Assembly (NCBI RefSeq): GCF_020889705.1
Contig: NZ_JACMYP010000004.1
Location: 1-64,000, forward strand
Origin: Bradyrhizobium altum
Lineage (GTDB): Bacteria > Pseudomonadota > Alphaproteobacteria > Rhizobiales > Xanthobacteraceae
Direction: 5' to 3'
DNA length: 64,000 nt
The notes below the pieces were generated by a model, which did no database searches, was not told the origin of the DNA, and saw only the letters and a program-made list of their open reading frames with translations. Every line of letters begins with the position of its first letter. Positions within the stretch are counted from its first letter, which is position 1. Made by a program: the position numbers and the translations under genes. Positions 8,869 through 16,677 of this stretch are shown here, piece after piece.

Positions 8869-10770
8869 CTAATGCAACGCGACAGATCGATCCCTGGCCT
8901 GCTGAATGCCACCGGCAAGCGCCTTTGAGTATAGCTCGCGTGCCTTCGTCACATCGCCGCGTGTTCCGTACGTCTTCCATGTGGAAAGAACGAGGGGATC
9001 ATATGTCTCCGCGAGCATGAAGCTCGCCTGTGCGTTACCCGTCTCGACAGCGTGTTCGAGCACGATCCGCGCTGCACCAATATCCCCCTGGCCGAGTAGG
9101 GCGTTGGCGCGCGCCAGCAACCTGGCCGCTTCCGGACCGCCTTGCGCCTCGGCGACCGTAAGCTGCTCTGTCGCAGCCGCCTCCGCGGCTTGAGCCAGCG
9201 TGGGTTCGCGGCCCGGCGCCTCGGTCCGGTCGCGCTCCTTCTTCAGAGACTGTCGCAGCTCCGCCGTCATGCTCTCGGCAGCTTCCTTGAGTTGCTTGAG
9301 CTGCGCCGCTTCGTCACCCGCCCTGCTCGCCAGCGCCACCTGCCTCTCGATGTCCCGCTGCGCCCTCGCGAGCTCGCTCGTCAGTGCCTCGGCCCTGTCG
9401 TGCTCTTTCTGCAGAGACTGTCGCAACTCTGCCGTCACGCTCTCGGCGGCCTTCTTCTCCTGCGTAGCCTCGTCGCCCGCCTTGCTTGATAGAGCCACCT
9501 GTGTCTCGAGGTCCCGCCGCACCCTCGCAAGCTCGCCAGTCAGTGCCTCGGCTCGGTCGTGCTCCTTCTGCAGAGACTGTCGCAACTCCGCCGTCGCGCT
9601 GTCAGCGGCCTTCTTCACCTGCAGCGCTTCGTCACCGGCCTTGCTTGACAGTGCCAGCCGGGTCTCGAGGTCCCGTCGCGCCCTCGCAAGCTCGCCAGTC
9701 AGCGCCTCAGCCCTGTCATGCTCCGTCTTCAATGACTGTCGGAGCTCCGCCGTCGCGCTCTCGGTGGCCTTCTTCACCTGCACCGCCTCGTCACCGGCCT
9801 TGCTTGACAGCGCCAGGTGGGCGTCGAGGTCCCGCCGGGCCTTCGCAAGCTCACCAGTCAGTGCCTCGGCCCGGTCGTGCTCCGTCTTCAAAGACTGTCG
9901 AAGCTCCGCCGTCGCCTTCTCGGCGGCCTGATTGCGCTGCGCCGCCTGGTCGCGCGCCTTGTTCGCCCGCGCTACCTGCATTTCAATGATCTGCTGCGCC
10001 CTCGCTAGTTCATTTGCTAGGGCCTCTGCGCGGCGCCGCTCCTTTTCCAAAGACTGCTGCGCTTCCGGCTGCATTGCCTCCGCACCTTGCTTGCCCTGCG
10101 CAGTATCCCGCGGTGCCTGTGAGATTGCCCGGTCGGCTTGCTGATGAAGAGCCGGATCCCGCGCCAATGAATCGGCTTTCTGCGAGTCCTGGCTTGGGAC
10201 CTGGGTCTCTTGCTTGACGGCCTCCACGCCAGCTGTGCCAGTCCTGACGTTAACCTGCTCGCCAATGTATCGCGTCACATGGGCGACGAACTCGGCGTCG
10301 AAATACCAGCCGATGAGCGACGCCCCGAATATAACTGTGGCGATCGAGGAGACGGCAAACCAGCGCCGCCGCGGTTCGCGCTCCGGTTTGCCCTGCGCGG
10401 CCTGCGCTTCGAACCGGACGACACTGACAGGGTCCGCGTTCGTAACCAGACGAGTTAATTCCGTCACCCTCGCACGTTCGGCCAGGCCCGAGGGGAAACA
10501 AAAGGAGCGGGGCCCTGGCGACGCCGGGGGGGCGATCGATCCAGTTTCCTTTGGCGGAATTAATTCATCTTGCAGAATAAATTCATCACCTTCCTTTGGA
10601 AGATGCATTGTTTGCCAATGCGTCGGCGTGATCTCGCTTGGCTCGCCATTTTGCCTAACCCACCCACGCCCCTCAGCCGACCACTGAGCAGATTCGAAGC
10701 ATCCGCTTACGTCATCCTCAAGAATGACGAATGTTCCATCCTTTGGAGCGGTGTCGATCGGGTGGCGCAT
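8869..10770 (-). CDS. Membrane-anchored coiled-coil repeat protein with TPR/Sel1-like C-terminus
   Basis: This 633-residue protein opens with PIDTAPKDGTFVIL, a motif seen in small rhizobial and phage proteins. One transmembrane helix lies at about 137-160 (WFAVSSIATVIFGASLIGWY). Residues about 240-520 are a highly charged coiled coil built of near-identical 53-residue units (xTAELRQSLKTEHDRAEALT, ending SSKAGDEA...KKAAES). The C-terminus (about 550-633) is TPR/Sel1-like: AARIVLEHAVETGNAQASFM and then TYDPLVLSTWKTYGTRGD. The protein at 42948-45668 has the same C-terminal module and the same repeat consensus with a different repeat length, so the two are paralogues. It lies convergent with the secretion operon. 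Function is unknown; a long envelope scaffold or tether is plausible. Confidence 0.75.
   Translation of the reverse strand: MRHPIDTAPKDGTFVILEDDVSGCFESAQWSAEGRGWVRQNGEPSEITPTHWQTMHLPKEGDEFILQDELIPPKETGSIAPPASPGPRSFCFPSGLAERARVTELTRLVTNADPVSVVRFEAQAAQGKPEREPRRRWFAVSSIATVIFGASLIGWYFDAEFVAHVTRYIGEQVNVRTGTAGVEAVKQETQVPSQDSQKADSLARDPALHQQADRAISQAPRDTAQGKQGAEAMQPEAQQSLEKERRRAEALANELARAQQIIEMQVARANKARDQAAQRNQAAEKATAELRQSLKTEHDRAEALTGELAKARRDLDAHLALSSKAGDEAVQVKKATESATAELRQSLKTEHDRAEALTGELARARRDLETRLALSSKAGDEALQVKKAADSATAELRQSLQKEHDRAEALTGELARVRRDLETQVALSSKAGDEATQEKKAAESVTAELRQSLQKEHDRAEALTSELARAQRDIERQVALASRAGDEAAQLKQLKEAAESMTAELRQSLKKERDRTEAPGREPTLAQAAEAAATEQLTVAEAQGGPEAARLLARANALLGQGDIGAARIVLEHAVETGNAQASFMLAETYDPLVLSTWKTYGTRGDVTKARELYSKALAGGIQQARDRSVALH
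9248..10050 (-). repeat. Tandem 159-bp coding repeats (53-aa coiled-coil units)
   Basis: The phrase GACTGTCG(A/C)AGCTCCGCCGTC or a close variant recurs near 9248, 9416, 9574, 9735 and 9893. Spacing is 158-159 bp, except one unit of 168 bp where three codons are inserted. The repeats lie inside the 8869-10770 gene. The high DNA identity points to recent duplication or ongoing homogenisation. Confidence 0.85.
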
Positions 10771-10803
10771 GCGAAAGACGCCTATTCGAAGCGGTTATCC
10801 AAA

Positions 10804-10839
10804 TTCCCAAGAAAAAACTTCTTCCCAAGAAAAAACTTC
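10804..10839. repeat. Perfect tandem 18-bp duplication upstream of the coiled-coil gene
   Basis: TTCCCAAGAAAAAACTTC occurs at 10804-10821 and again, identically, at 10822-10839. It sits 34 bases upstream of the ATG of the minus-strand gene starting at 10770, in its likely promoter or 5' leader. It could be a duplicated regulator site or a slippage product. Confidence 0.8.
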
Positions 10840-11371
10840 GTGGAATGCACAAAACACTACTCTAGCCAATCGAAAGCCTCAAGATAATAGCCATTTAGAT
10901 GCATGTTCTGGACGCCGGAACTCGCAGCGGAGCACGGGGCTGGCGTAGCGCCGTGGATCGGTCGGGCTGCGGTTTGATCAGCCCGGTGTCCCGATCAATC
11001 GCCATACATTGGACGGTAGCGATCTCGTGCTGGCGGAGACATTTGCGGAGAATGTCGAGGCTGGGGGATAGAAACATAGCGAAATGTCCGCTGACCCTCT
11101 CGCGTATACGGGGACTCGATGGTGGCCGCGACTTTTCGGGGGGCGGTGATCTCAGACTGCGCCTTAACCCGTGCAGAGCGCTCTCCTGGTAAGCAATCGA
11201 GTTGAGGTTAAGGATACGCATCATGTACCTAGCGCGCAGTTGCGGAGAGTTGGCAAGTGTGGATCGTTGGCGAGCGCGAGAGACGGGAAAACATTCTACC
11301 ACATGGAGCAGACGCCGTTGAGGGGCCCGGCATCGACCTCGCTCAGGTGAGACAGATGCGGGGTGCACGCG

Positions 11372-11466
11372 AGCAAGCTGCCGCTGGTGGTCACACCGTG
11401 GCGACAATCGAACCCGGAGAGTTGCGGGCGGCTCGGAGGGGATTCGGGGACGTGTTATTGAGGTGG
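11372..11466 (+). pseudogene. Remnant of the 3' end of the 8307-8795 gene
   Basis: 11372-11441 matches 8706-8775 closely by eye: about 62 of 70 positions, including 14- and 27-base identical runs (GCGACAATCGAACC; GGAGAGTTGCGGGCGGCTCGG and onward). Similarity weakens through to the stop-codon region. No upstream part of the gene is present, so this is a truncated duplicate. Confidence 0.7.
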
Positions 11467-11535
11467 ACGATCCTGGCGTGGGGGTTGCGTCCGTAGGTCT
11501 CAGTCCCCAGTGATCGGTAGCGCGGGACGGAAAGC

Positions 11536-13038
11536 ATGCATTCAAGCAATAGCTCGCTTCAGACGGACACAGAGAACGGGATAAGCGCGGCGCCTGCGCG
11601 CAGCGATCACCTTCGGCCTTGGCTGCCACTCATATTCGGGGCCACCGCCTATCTGACGCTCATCGGCAGAATCAGCAGCCTGCTGAGGGATGCGGACATT
11701 TACTGGCATATCGTGGTCGGCCAGTGGATCATTGATCATCGTGCCGTCCCCCACGTCGATCCCTTCTCCTTCACGATGCGCGGTGCACCCTGGATAACCA
11801 GCGAGTGGTTATCGGAGGTGCTTTATTTCGCGGCGTTCAAACTGGCGGGTTGGCCGGGGCCTGCGTTGCTTGCCGCATTGTCGGCGTCCGTCGCGTTCTT
11901 CCTGCTGACGTACCTGCTGCTGAAACGGCTGCCGAACGTACCGGTCATGATCCTGGTGAGTGGCGGACTGGTCTTGACGTCATTCCACATGCTCGCACGG
12001 CCACATGTCCTGGTGCTTCCCCTGATGGTGCTGTGGGCCAATGCGCTGGTTGAGGCGAGCGAGGAGCGACGCGCACCTTCTTTTGCCTATCTCCCGCTCG
12101 TCACGCTGTGGGCCAACCTCCACGGAAGCTTCACGCTGGGCCTGGCGTTGATTGCGCCATTCGCCTTGGAGGCGATCTGGACTGCAGACAAATCTGCACG
12201 AGTGGCCACCGCGTTGCATTGGCTTCGCTTCGGCGCGCTGGCGCTCGTCGCCGCCTGCATCACGCCGTACGGGCCGGAGTCGATCCTGGTCACATTGCGC
12301 ATTTTGAATCTCGGGCCAGTCCTTTCAACCATTGGGGAATGGAGGCCGGCACTGGGCTTCGACGGGTTCAATCCCGTTACAACATGCTTCTTCGCCGGCA
12401 TGGCGTATGTTCTGTACAGCGGGCTCAAATTACCTCCGATCAGGGTCGCCGTGCTGCTGGCCGTGGTCTACCAGACGTTCGCCCACGTACGTTATGTCGA
12501 CGTTTGCGCGCTGATTGCGCCATTCTTCATTGCCGGTCCCCTGGCGCAGCAACTGGCGTCGTCGCAGTCGCTGAACCGGAAAATCGTCCCCGCGTCACGG
12601 AAAGCGCTTGTCGCCGCGCTCGCGGGCCTCGTGATCGCAACAGGTGTGATAGTGGCGACGAAGGACCACGCGCCGCCAGATGCCCCACGCGCTGCGGTGG
12701 ACAAGCTCAAGCAGCTGAAGTGCAGTCGAATATTCAACGACTACTACTTCGGTCCGTATCTGATGTCCGAGGGCATTCCGACGTTCATCGATTCACGGGC
12801 CGAATTGTATGGGCCGGTCTTTCTCAGCCGCTATGTGCGGGCCGTATCGCTCGAAGATCTCGCGGATTTTGTCAAATTGCTCGATGAGTACAAGATCGAC
12901 GCAGCGCTGATGTTCCCATTGACTCCGGCCGTAGCGCTGCTCGAAAGAATGCCGGAGTGGGAGCGGACCTATTCTGACGAGACGGCCGTCGTCTACATCA
13001 GGCGAATGCGTGGAGCCAATTCGGAATCCCGGAACTAG
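11536..13038 (+). CDS. Polytopic GT-C-like membrane protein
   Basis: This 500-residue protein has about ten transmembrane helices. The first loop reads LRDADIYWHIVVGQWIIDH, then PHVDPFSFTMRGAPWITSEW. That acidic loop after helix 1 is typical of GT-C fold glycosyltransferase-like proteins, which use lipid-linked sugars at the periplasmic face. The C-terminus is a soluble domain (ELYGPVFLSRYVRAVSLEDL) common to this family. It sits just upstream of the Tad pilus genes on the same strand, 357 bases before the first pilin. A role in glycosylating surface proteins is possible but unproven. It could also belong to a polysaccharide pathway. Confidence 0.65.
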   Translation: MHSSNSSLQTDTENGISAAPARSDHLRPWLPLIFGATAYLTLIGRISSLLRDADIYWHIVVGQWIIDHRAVPHVDPFSFTMRGAPWITSEWLSEVLYFAAFKLAGWPGPALLAALSASVAFFLLTYLLLKRLPNVPVMILVSGGLVLTSFHMLARPHVLVLPLMVLWANALVEASEERRAPSFAYLPLVTLWANLHGSFTLGLALIAPFALEAIWTADKSARVATALHWLRFGALALVAACITPYGPESILVTLRILNLGPVLSTIGEWRPALGFDGFNPVTTCFFAGMAYVLYSGLKLPPIRVAVLLAVVYQTFAHVRYVDVCALIAPFFIAGPLAQQLASSQSLNRKIVPASRKALVAALAGLVIATGVIVATKDHAPPDAPRAAVDKLKQLKCSRIFNDYYFGPYLMSEGIPTFIDSRAELYGPVFLSRYVRAVSLEDLADFVKLLDEYKIDAALMFPLTPAVALLERMPEWERTYSDETAVVYIRRMRGANSESRN

Positions 13039-13279
13039 CCCGTTGCTCGAGGTCTTCCAATTCCCGTTCGCCAATACCCTTGGCTGCCCGGCAACTACAA
13101 ATGGGCGGCCGTGCGCTCTGGGACGCCGACACCGTATTCGCACGGGGCAGCTAAAACGGCGGACCGCCGGCAGTCAAAAATCCCGGGAATTTCTGGCAAT
13201 TTCGCTCCGTCATCTTCGGAGCATGCGCTGCGAAAGCCCATCGGCGGCTGCGCGAGTAGGGTTAAGAAACGATTACCAA

Positions 13280-13308
13280 GTGACAGCTTTCTCGCAACGG
13301 ATTATAAA
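13280..13308 (+). promoter_or_regulatory. Predicted sigma-70-type promoter for the tad locus
   Basis: GTGACA at 13280-13285, a 17-bp spacer, and TATAAA at 13303-13308 give a near-canonical housekeeping promoter. It lies about 88 bases upstream of the first pilin ATG. The surrounding 13039-13395 has no gene and is AT-rich near its end. Confidence 0.5.
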
Positions 13309-13395
13309 TAAATTGAGTTGGCGCAGGATTTTGCCCCGTCAACCGTATTGCGTAAATTTCATCATAGTAAATTCATCGTAAAAAGGGATTTTCCT

Positions 13396-13611
13396 ATGCT
13401 CAAGCTTTATGTCCAGACCACCGAGTCCATCAAGCGTCTCGCCTCGGACAAGGACGGCGTTGTGTCGTTCGAGTACGTGATCGTCGCCGCTTGCATCGTT
13501 GCCGCCGTCGCCGCCGCGTTCGGTACCGATACGACCAAGGGTATCGGCAAGGCGCTGAGCACCGCGATCGCCAGCATCAGCACCGCTCTCACCACCGCCG
13601 TTTCGGCCTAA
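13396..13611 (+). CDS. flp: Flp/Fap-type IVb pilin, copy 1
   Basis: This 71-residue prepilin has a short leader ending SDKDG, then the mature N-terminus VVSFEYVIVAACIVAAVAAAFG. That is the Flp hallmark: cleavage after Gly, Glu at +5, Tyr at +6 and a hydrophobic helix. It polymerises into the Tad pilus after cleavage by CpaA. The ATG at 13396 has AGGGA seven bases upstream. An in-frame extension upstream is ignored because the short form fits Flp pilins. It is nearly identical in its core to the next gene. Confidence 0.93.
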   Translation: MLKLYVQTTESIKRLASDKDGVVSFEYVIVAACIVAAVAAAFGTDTTKGIGKALSTAIASISTALTTAVSA

Positions 13612-13700
13612 ATCCCAACGTTGACGGCGGTTGGCAGATTCTTTCTGCTAACAGCTGCCAATAGGATTGCGATGTCGGCAAGGAAGAGGAGGCTGTCTCC

Positions 13701-13913
13701 ATGAATTGTTACGTCAAGGCCAGAGACGCGTTGCTTCGCCTGAGCACGGACAAGGACGGCGTCGTGTCGTTCGAGTACGTGATCGTAGCGGCTTGCATCG
13801 TTGCCGCAGTCGCTGCCGCGTTCGGTACCGACACCACCAAGGGTGTCGGGCAAGCGCTGAGCACCGCGATTGCCAGTATCACGACTGCAGTTACGACCGC
13901 GGTTTCTGCCTAA
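13701..13913 (+). CDS. flp: Flp/Fap-type IVb pilin, copy 2
   Basis: This 70-residue prepilin has processing site TDKDG/VVSFEYVIVAA as in copy 1. From this point the two proteins differ at only a handful of positions, while their leaders differ (MNCYVKARDALLRL against MLKLYVQTTESIKRL). The DNA of the core is also nearly the same, so this is a recent tandem duplication. The two may be co-assembled or used differentially. GAGGAGG about ten bases upstream is a strong ribosome binding site. Confidence 0.93.
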   Translation: MNCYVKARDALLRLSTDKDGVVSFEYVIVAACIVAAVAAAFGTDTTKGVGQALSTAIASITTAVTTAVSA

Positions 13914-13934
13914 GTCCGCAGAGAGCACGCTCGG

Positions 13935-13970
13935 AGGGGGACATCATTTTATGCCCCCCGCCCTTTTTCT
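13935..13970 (+). terminator. Hairpin with T-tract between pilins and cpaA
   Basis: GGGGGACA at 13936-13943 pairs with TGCCCCC at 13952-13958 with one bulged A, followed by GCCCTTTTTCT. It has the form of an intrinsic terminator. It would let pilin mRNA accumulate above the assembly-gene mRNA by partial read-through, a common arrangement for pilin genes. Confidence 0.6.
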
Positions 13971-13984
13971 GAGGCATCTATTTT

Positions 13985-14491
13985 ATGAACTGGATTGCGA
14001 CCACGACCTCGTGTCTGGAAATCGCATTGTTGTTCTATGTCGCAACGATCGATATCGCGACACGGTTGATCCGAAACGAAATTTGTCTGGCGCTGGCGTT
14101 CCTTGGGATCGCTGGTCAATTGGCCGGCCCGATGCAGGTTGGCCAGTCGCTGATCGTTGCCGCAATCCTGTTTCTTGTGCTCTTCGTGGTCTATCAGCGC
14201 GGAATGATCGGCGGCGGCGATGTCAAATTGCTGGTTGCCCTGGCGATCGGTCTGCCGCTGACCGGCGTGATTGAGCTGTTGACCGTCACTGCATTGGCCG
14301 GTGGCGCTCTGGCCGCAGTGCATCTGATGATGCGCCGCCTGCCATATCCGAGGCTGGCGCCCGCAGGATCGTCGCTGGTGCGAAGGGTCTACGCGGTCGA
14401 GCGCTGGCGTCATTTGCGACATGCGCCGCTGCCCTATGGGGTTGCGATCGCATGCGGCGGTATCTGGACTTTGAATAAAGGATTTTTTTGA
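13985..14491 (+). CDS. cpaA: Prepilin peptidase CpaA/TadV
   Basis: This 168-residue multi-spanning aspartic protease cleaves Flp prepilins at the cytoplasmic face. The two catalytic Asp are visible: in ATIDIATRLIRN (about residue 22) and in the GGGDVKLL motif (GxGD, about residue 79). Its length fits the short TadV type, which lacks the methylase domain of PilD. It lies directly after the pilin genes and 15 bases before cpaB. Confidence 0.92.
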   Translation: MNWIATTTSCLEIALLFYVATIDIATRLIRNEICLALAFLGIAGQLAGPMQVGQSLIVAAILFLVLFVVYQRGMIGGGDVKLLVALAIGLPLTGVIELLTVTALAGGALAAVHLMMRRLPYPRLAPAGSSLVRRVYAVERWRHLRHAPLPYGVAIACGGIWTLNKGFF

Positions 14492-14506
14492 GCAAAGGAT
14501 TTTGAC

Positions 14507-15475
14507 ATGTCGTCCGCTTTGCGCGTCTCAATCATTATGGTGCTGTTGCTTGCGGCTACGGCGCTCGGGCTCATTGCCTTCAACCTGAACCAGCCGAAAG
14601 ACGCGGTCGTGGCGCAGGTGGTCGCGGATAAGGCGCCGCCCGCGCCGGCGACCGTCGGTTACTTTGTTACGACCCGTGCGCTTTCGAAAGGGACGCTGGC
14701 GCGCGACGAGGATTTCGCGGTGCGCCAGGCGGCGCCAAACCGCGTCCCCGCTGGGGCGATCCTCGAAACGCCTGACTCCAAGGCCGGACTTCCCGGTTCT
14801 CTGGTTCGCAAGTTCGTCGAAGCCGGCAGCGCCATTACCCTGGAAGACATCCTGCGTCCGAAGGATCGTGGCTTCCTCGCCAGCGTTCTGGCGCCGGACA
14901 GCCGCGCGATAAGCATCAAGGTCGACGAGGAAACCGGCGTCTCGGGGCTGATCAGGCCGGGCGACAATGTCGACGTGGTCCTGACCCAGGTGTTCGAGAA
15001 GGCGGATCCGGTGCGGCGGGCTGTGAGCGAAACCGTTCTGTCCAACGTGCGCGTGATCGCGATCGACCAGGAGATCGCGCAAGGCGGGCGCTCCATCAGC
15101 AATGCTGTCGCAGGCAAGACGGCGCAAACCGTGTCGTTGGAGCTTAAGCCGGAGCAGGTCAAGAAGGTCTCCGTCGCAAAGCAGCTTGGCACGCTCTCGC
15201 TCGTCGTCCGATCTGCGGCCGAGCAGTGGGAAAAGGCCGCCGACACTGGCGCGACATCCAGCTGCGATGTGTCGCCGGAACTGGCACGCCAGAGTGCGGT
15301 TGCCGGCCAGAGCACGACGGTGGCGATCTATAACGGCCGCGAGCTCAAGCAATACTCGGTCAGGAAGCGGGATCAGGACGACGACGCTTTCGCTGCCTGC
15401 GACGGCACGACGGAGGCTGCGCGCGAGACGGCCACGGCCGTGAGCGATGCGGGCAAGGTTCCGGAGAAGCGCTGA
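14507..15475 (+). CDS. cpaB: Flp pilus assembly protein CpaB/RcpC
   Basis: This 322-residue protein has one N-terminal transmembrane helix (SIIMVLLLAATALGLIAFNL) and an SAF-type domain (ALSKGTLARDEDFAVRQ...). The RcpC core follows (AISIKVDEETGVSGLIRPGDNVDVVL). CpaB is a periplasmic partner of the secretin, probably binding peptidoglycan. The ribosome site AAAGGA is seven bases upstream. The stop overlaps the next start by one base. Confidence 0.92.
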   Translation: MSSALRVSIIMVLLLAATALGLIAFNLNQPKDAVVAQVVADKAPPAPATVGYFVTTRALSKGTLARDEDFAVRQAAPNRVPAGAILETPDSKAGLPGSLVRKFVEAGSAITLEDILRPKDRGFLASVLAPDSRAISIKVDEETGVSGLIRPGDNVDVVLTQVFEKADPVRRAVSETVLSNVRVIAIDQEIAQGGRSISNAVAGKTAQTVSLELKPEQVKKVSVAKQLGTLSLVVRSAAEQWEKAADTGATSSCDVSPELARQSAVAGQSTTVAIYNGRELKQYSVRKRDQDDDAFAACDGTTEAARETATAVSDAGKVPEKR

Positions 15476-16677
15476 TGAGTGTGAACATGGCAATGGTGGA
15501 ACCACCCGTAGAGACGACGTCCGTTCTCACGCGTAACCGTATCGTCTGCTTCGTGAACGACGAGTTGAGCGCTGCGGCGCTGCGCAAGGGCCTCGACGGC
15601 AGCAATCTGGTCATCCGGCGGGGCAACATCCGTCACGCGACACGAATGCTGGAGACCGACACCGATCTGTCGGCGCTGGTGACTGACATCAGCGGGATCG
15701 ACGATCCATTTACCGAGCTGGAACGTCTGGCCAGCGTCTGCCCGCCCGACGTCAAGGTGTGCCTGATCGGCGAGAACAGGGAGATCACCTTCTACCGCGA
15801 ACTGATGGAGATCGGCCTTACCGAGTACCTTCCGAGGCCGCTCACGCGCGATATGGTGCTGGACCAACTCCGGCCGAAGCTGCTTGGCGAAGTCGCGCCG
15901 GCGCAGAATGATCGCGGCGGGCATGTGGTCTCGATCTGCGGTGCACAGGGCGGTGCTGGAGCGACAAGCGTCGCGATCAACCTCGCGCTGCAACTGGCCG
16001 AGACCACCAAGGCCAAGGTCGCGTTGCTCGACCTGCATCTGCAGGGCGGCGAGACCGCGGTGATGCTTGGTGTTCGCCCCGGTCCGGGCCTGCGCATTGC
16101 CCTCGAGAATCCGATGCGGGCCGACACGCTGTTCCTTGAGCGGGCGGCAATCGACGTGAACGACCGGGTTGTCCTGATTTCCGGCGACGAGGAACTTGAT
16201 GCCAAGCTCGATATCACCGAGGCTGGCGTCCGCCACGTGCTGGGTCTGCTCCGGCAGCGGTTCAACTACGTCGTCGTCGACGTGCCGGTGCCGTTTCCGG
16301 CATCGATCTATCCAGTGATTCAGATGTCACGTCACGTGCTGGTGCTGCTGGAGGCCGAGGTGACCGGCCTACGCAACGCGCACGCGCTGCGCAACGCCGT
16401 CACCAACATCGCGGGCAAGGACCGCGTGTTTACCCTGCTCAATCGTGCCGACCGCGCCGGCGGCCTGCCCAGGGGGACCATCGTCAAGGCCCTTGGCGCT
16501 GAGCCGGACATGGTGATCCCTGACCTCGGCAAGGGAATGACCCAGGCGGTCAATCTCGGCATTCCGGCGCTGAAGCACGTATCCAGGCTCCGGCGTCACC
16601 TCGCCCCGATCGTGCGGGAGATCACTGGCGTCGGCTCCATGAAAAAGGCCGGCTGGAAGAGGTGGCTCGGGCTATGA
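15475..16677 (+). CDS. cpaE: Tad pilus localisation ATPase CpaE/TadZ
   Basis: This 400-residue protein has a receiver-like N-terminal domain (about 20-140) and a ParA/MinD-type ATPase domain starting VVSICGAQGGAGATS. The deviant Walker A has Ala where ParA proteins have Lys, as in several TadZ proteins, which bind but hydrolyse ATP poorly. TadZ places the pilus machine, often at a pole. ATG at 15475 shares its first base with the cpaB stop. The cpaC and cpaD genes usually found between cpaB and cpaE are absent here; cpaC is 8 kb downstream. Confidence 0.9.
   Translation: MSVNMAMVEPPVETTSVLTRNRIVCFVNDELSAAALRKGLDGSNLVIRRGNIRHATRMLETDTDLSALVTDISGIDDPFTELERLASVCPPDVKVCLIGENREITFYRELMEIGLTEYLPRPLTRDMVLDQLRPKLLGEVAPAQNDRGGHVVSICGAQGGAGATSVAINLALQLAETTKAKVALLDLHLQGGETAVMLGVRPGPGLRIALENPMRADTLFLERAAIDVNDRVVLISGDEELDAKLDITEAGVRHVLGLLRQRFNYVVVDVPVPFPASIYPVIQMSRHVLVLLEAEVTGLRNAHALRNAVTNIAGKDRVFTLLNRADRAGGLPRGTIVKALGAEPDMVIPDLGKGMTQAVNLGIPALKHVSRLRRHLAPIVREITGVGSMKKAGWKRWLGL

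Larger units (their letters stand above)
10771..11535. other. Intergenic stretch with gene remnants
   Basis: These 765 bases between the divergent coiled-coil gene and the GT-C gene show no convincing intact gene on either strand. They contain the 18-bp tandem duplication and a degenerate copy of a neighbouring gene end (11372-11466). Short open frames here have no recognisable domain. It looks like decayed DNA. Confidence 0.6.

Noticed and set aside
9248..10050. Regular repeats that might suggest a CRISPR array
   Set aside because: The units are 159 bp, fully coding and in frame, with no alternation of short repeat and unique spacer; they encode a coiled coil. The same holds for 43361-45127.
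10895..11629. Minus-strand open frame of 244 codons between the coiled-coil and GT-C genes
   Set aside because: It overlaps the start of the GT-C gene and lacks any domain or ribosome site. Its region contains a gene remnant in another frame.
13314..13332. A sigma-54-like TGGCGC...TTGC element upstream of the first pilin
   Set aside because: The distance between the GG and GC dinucleotides is 11 bp instead of the strict 10, and a good sigma-70-type promoter overlaps the region.
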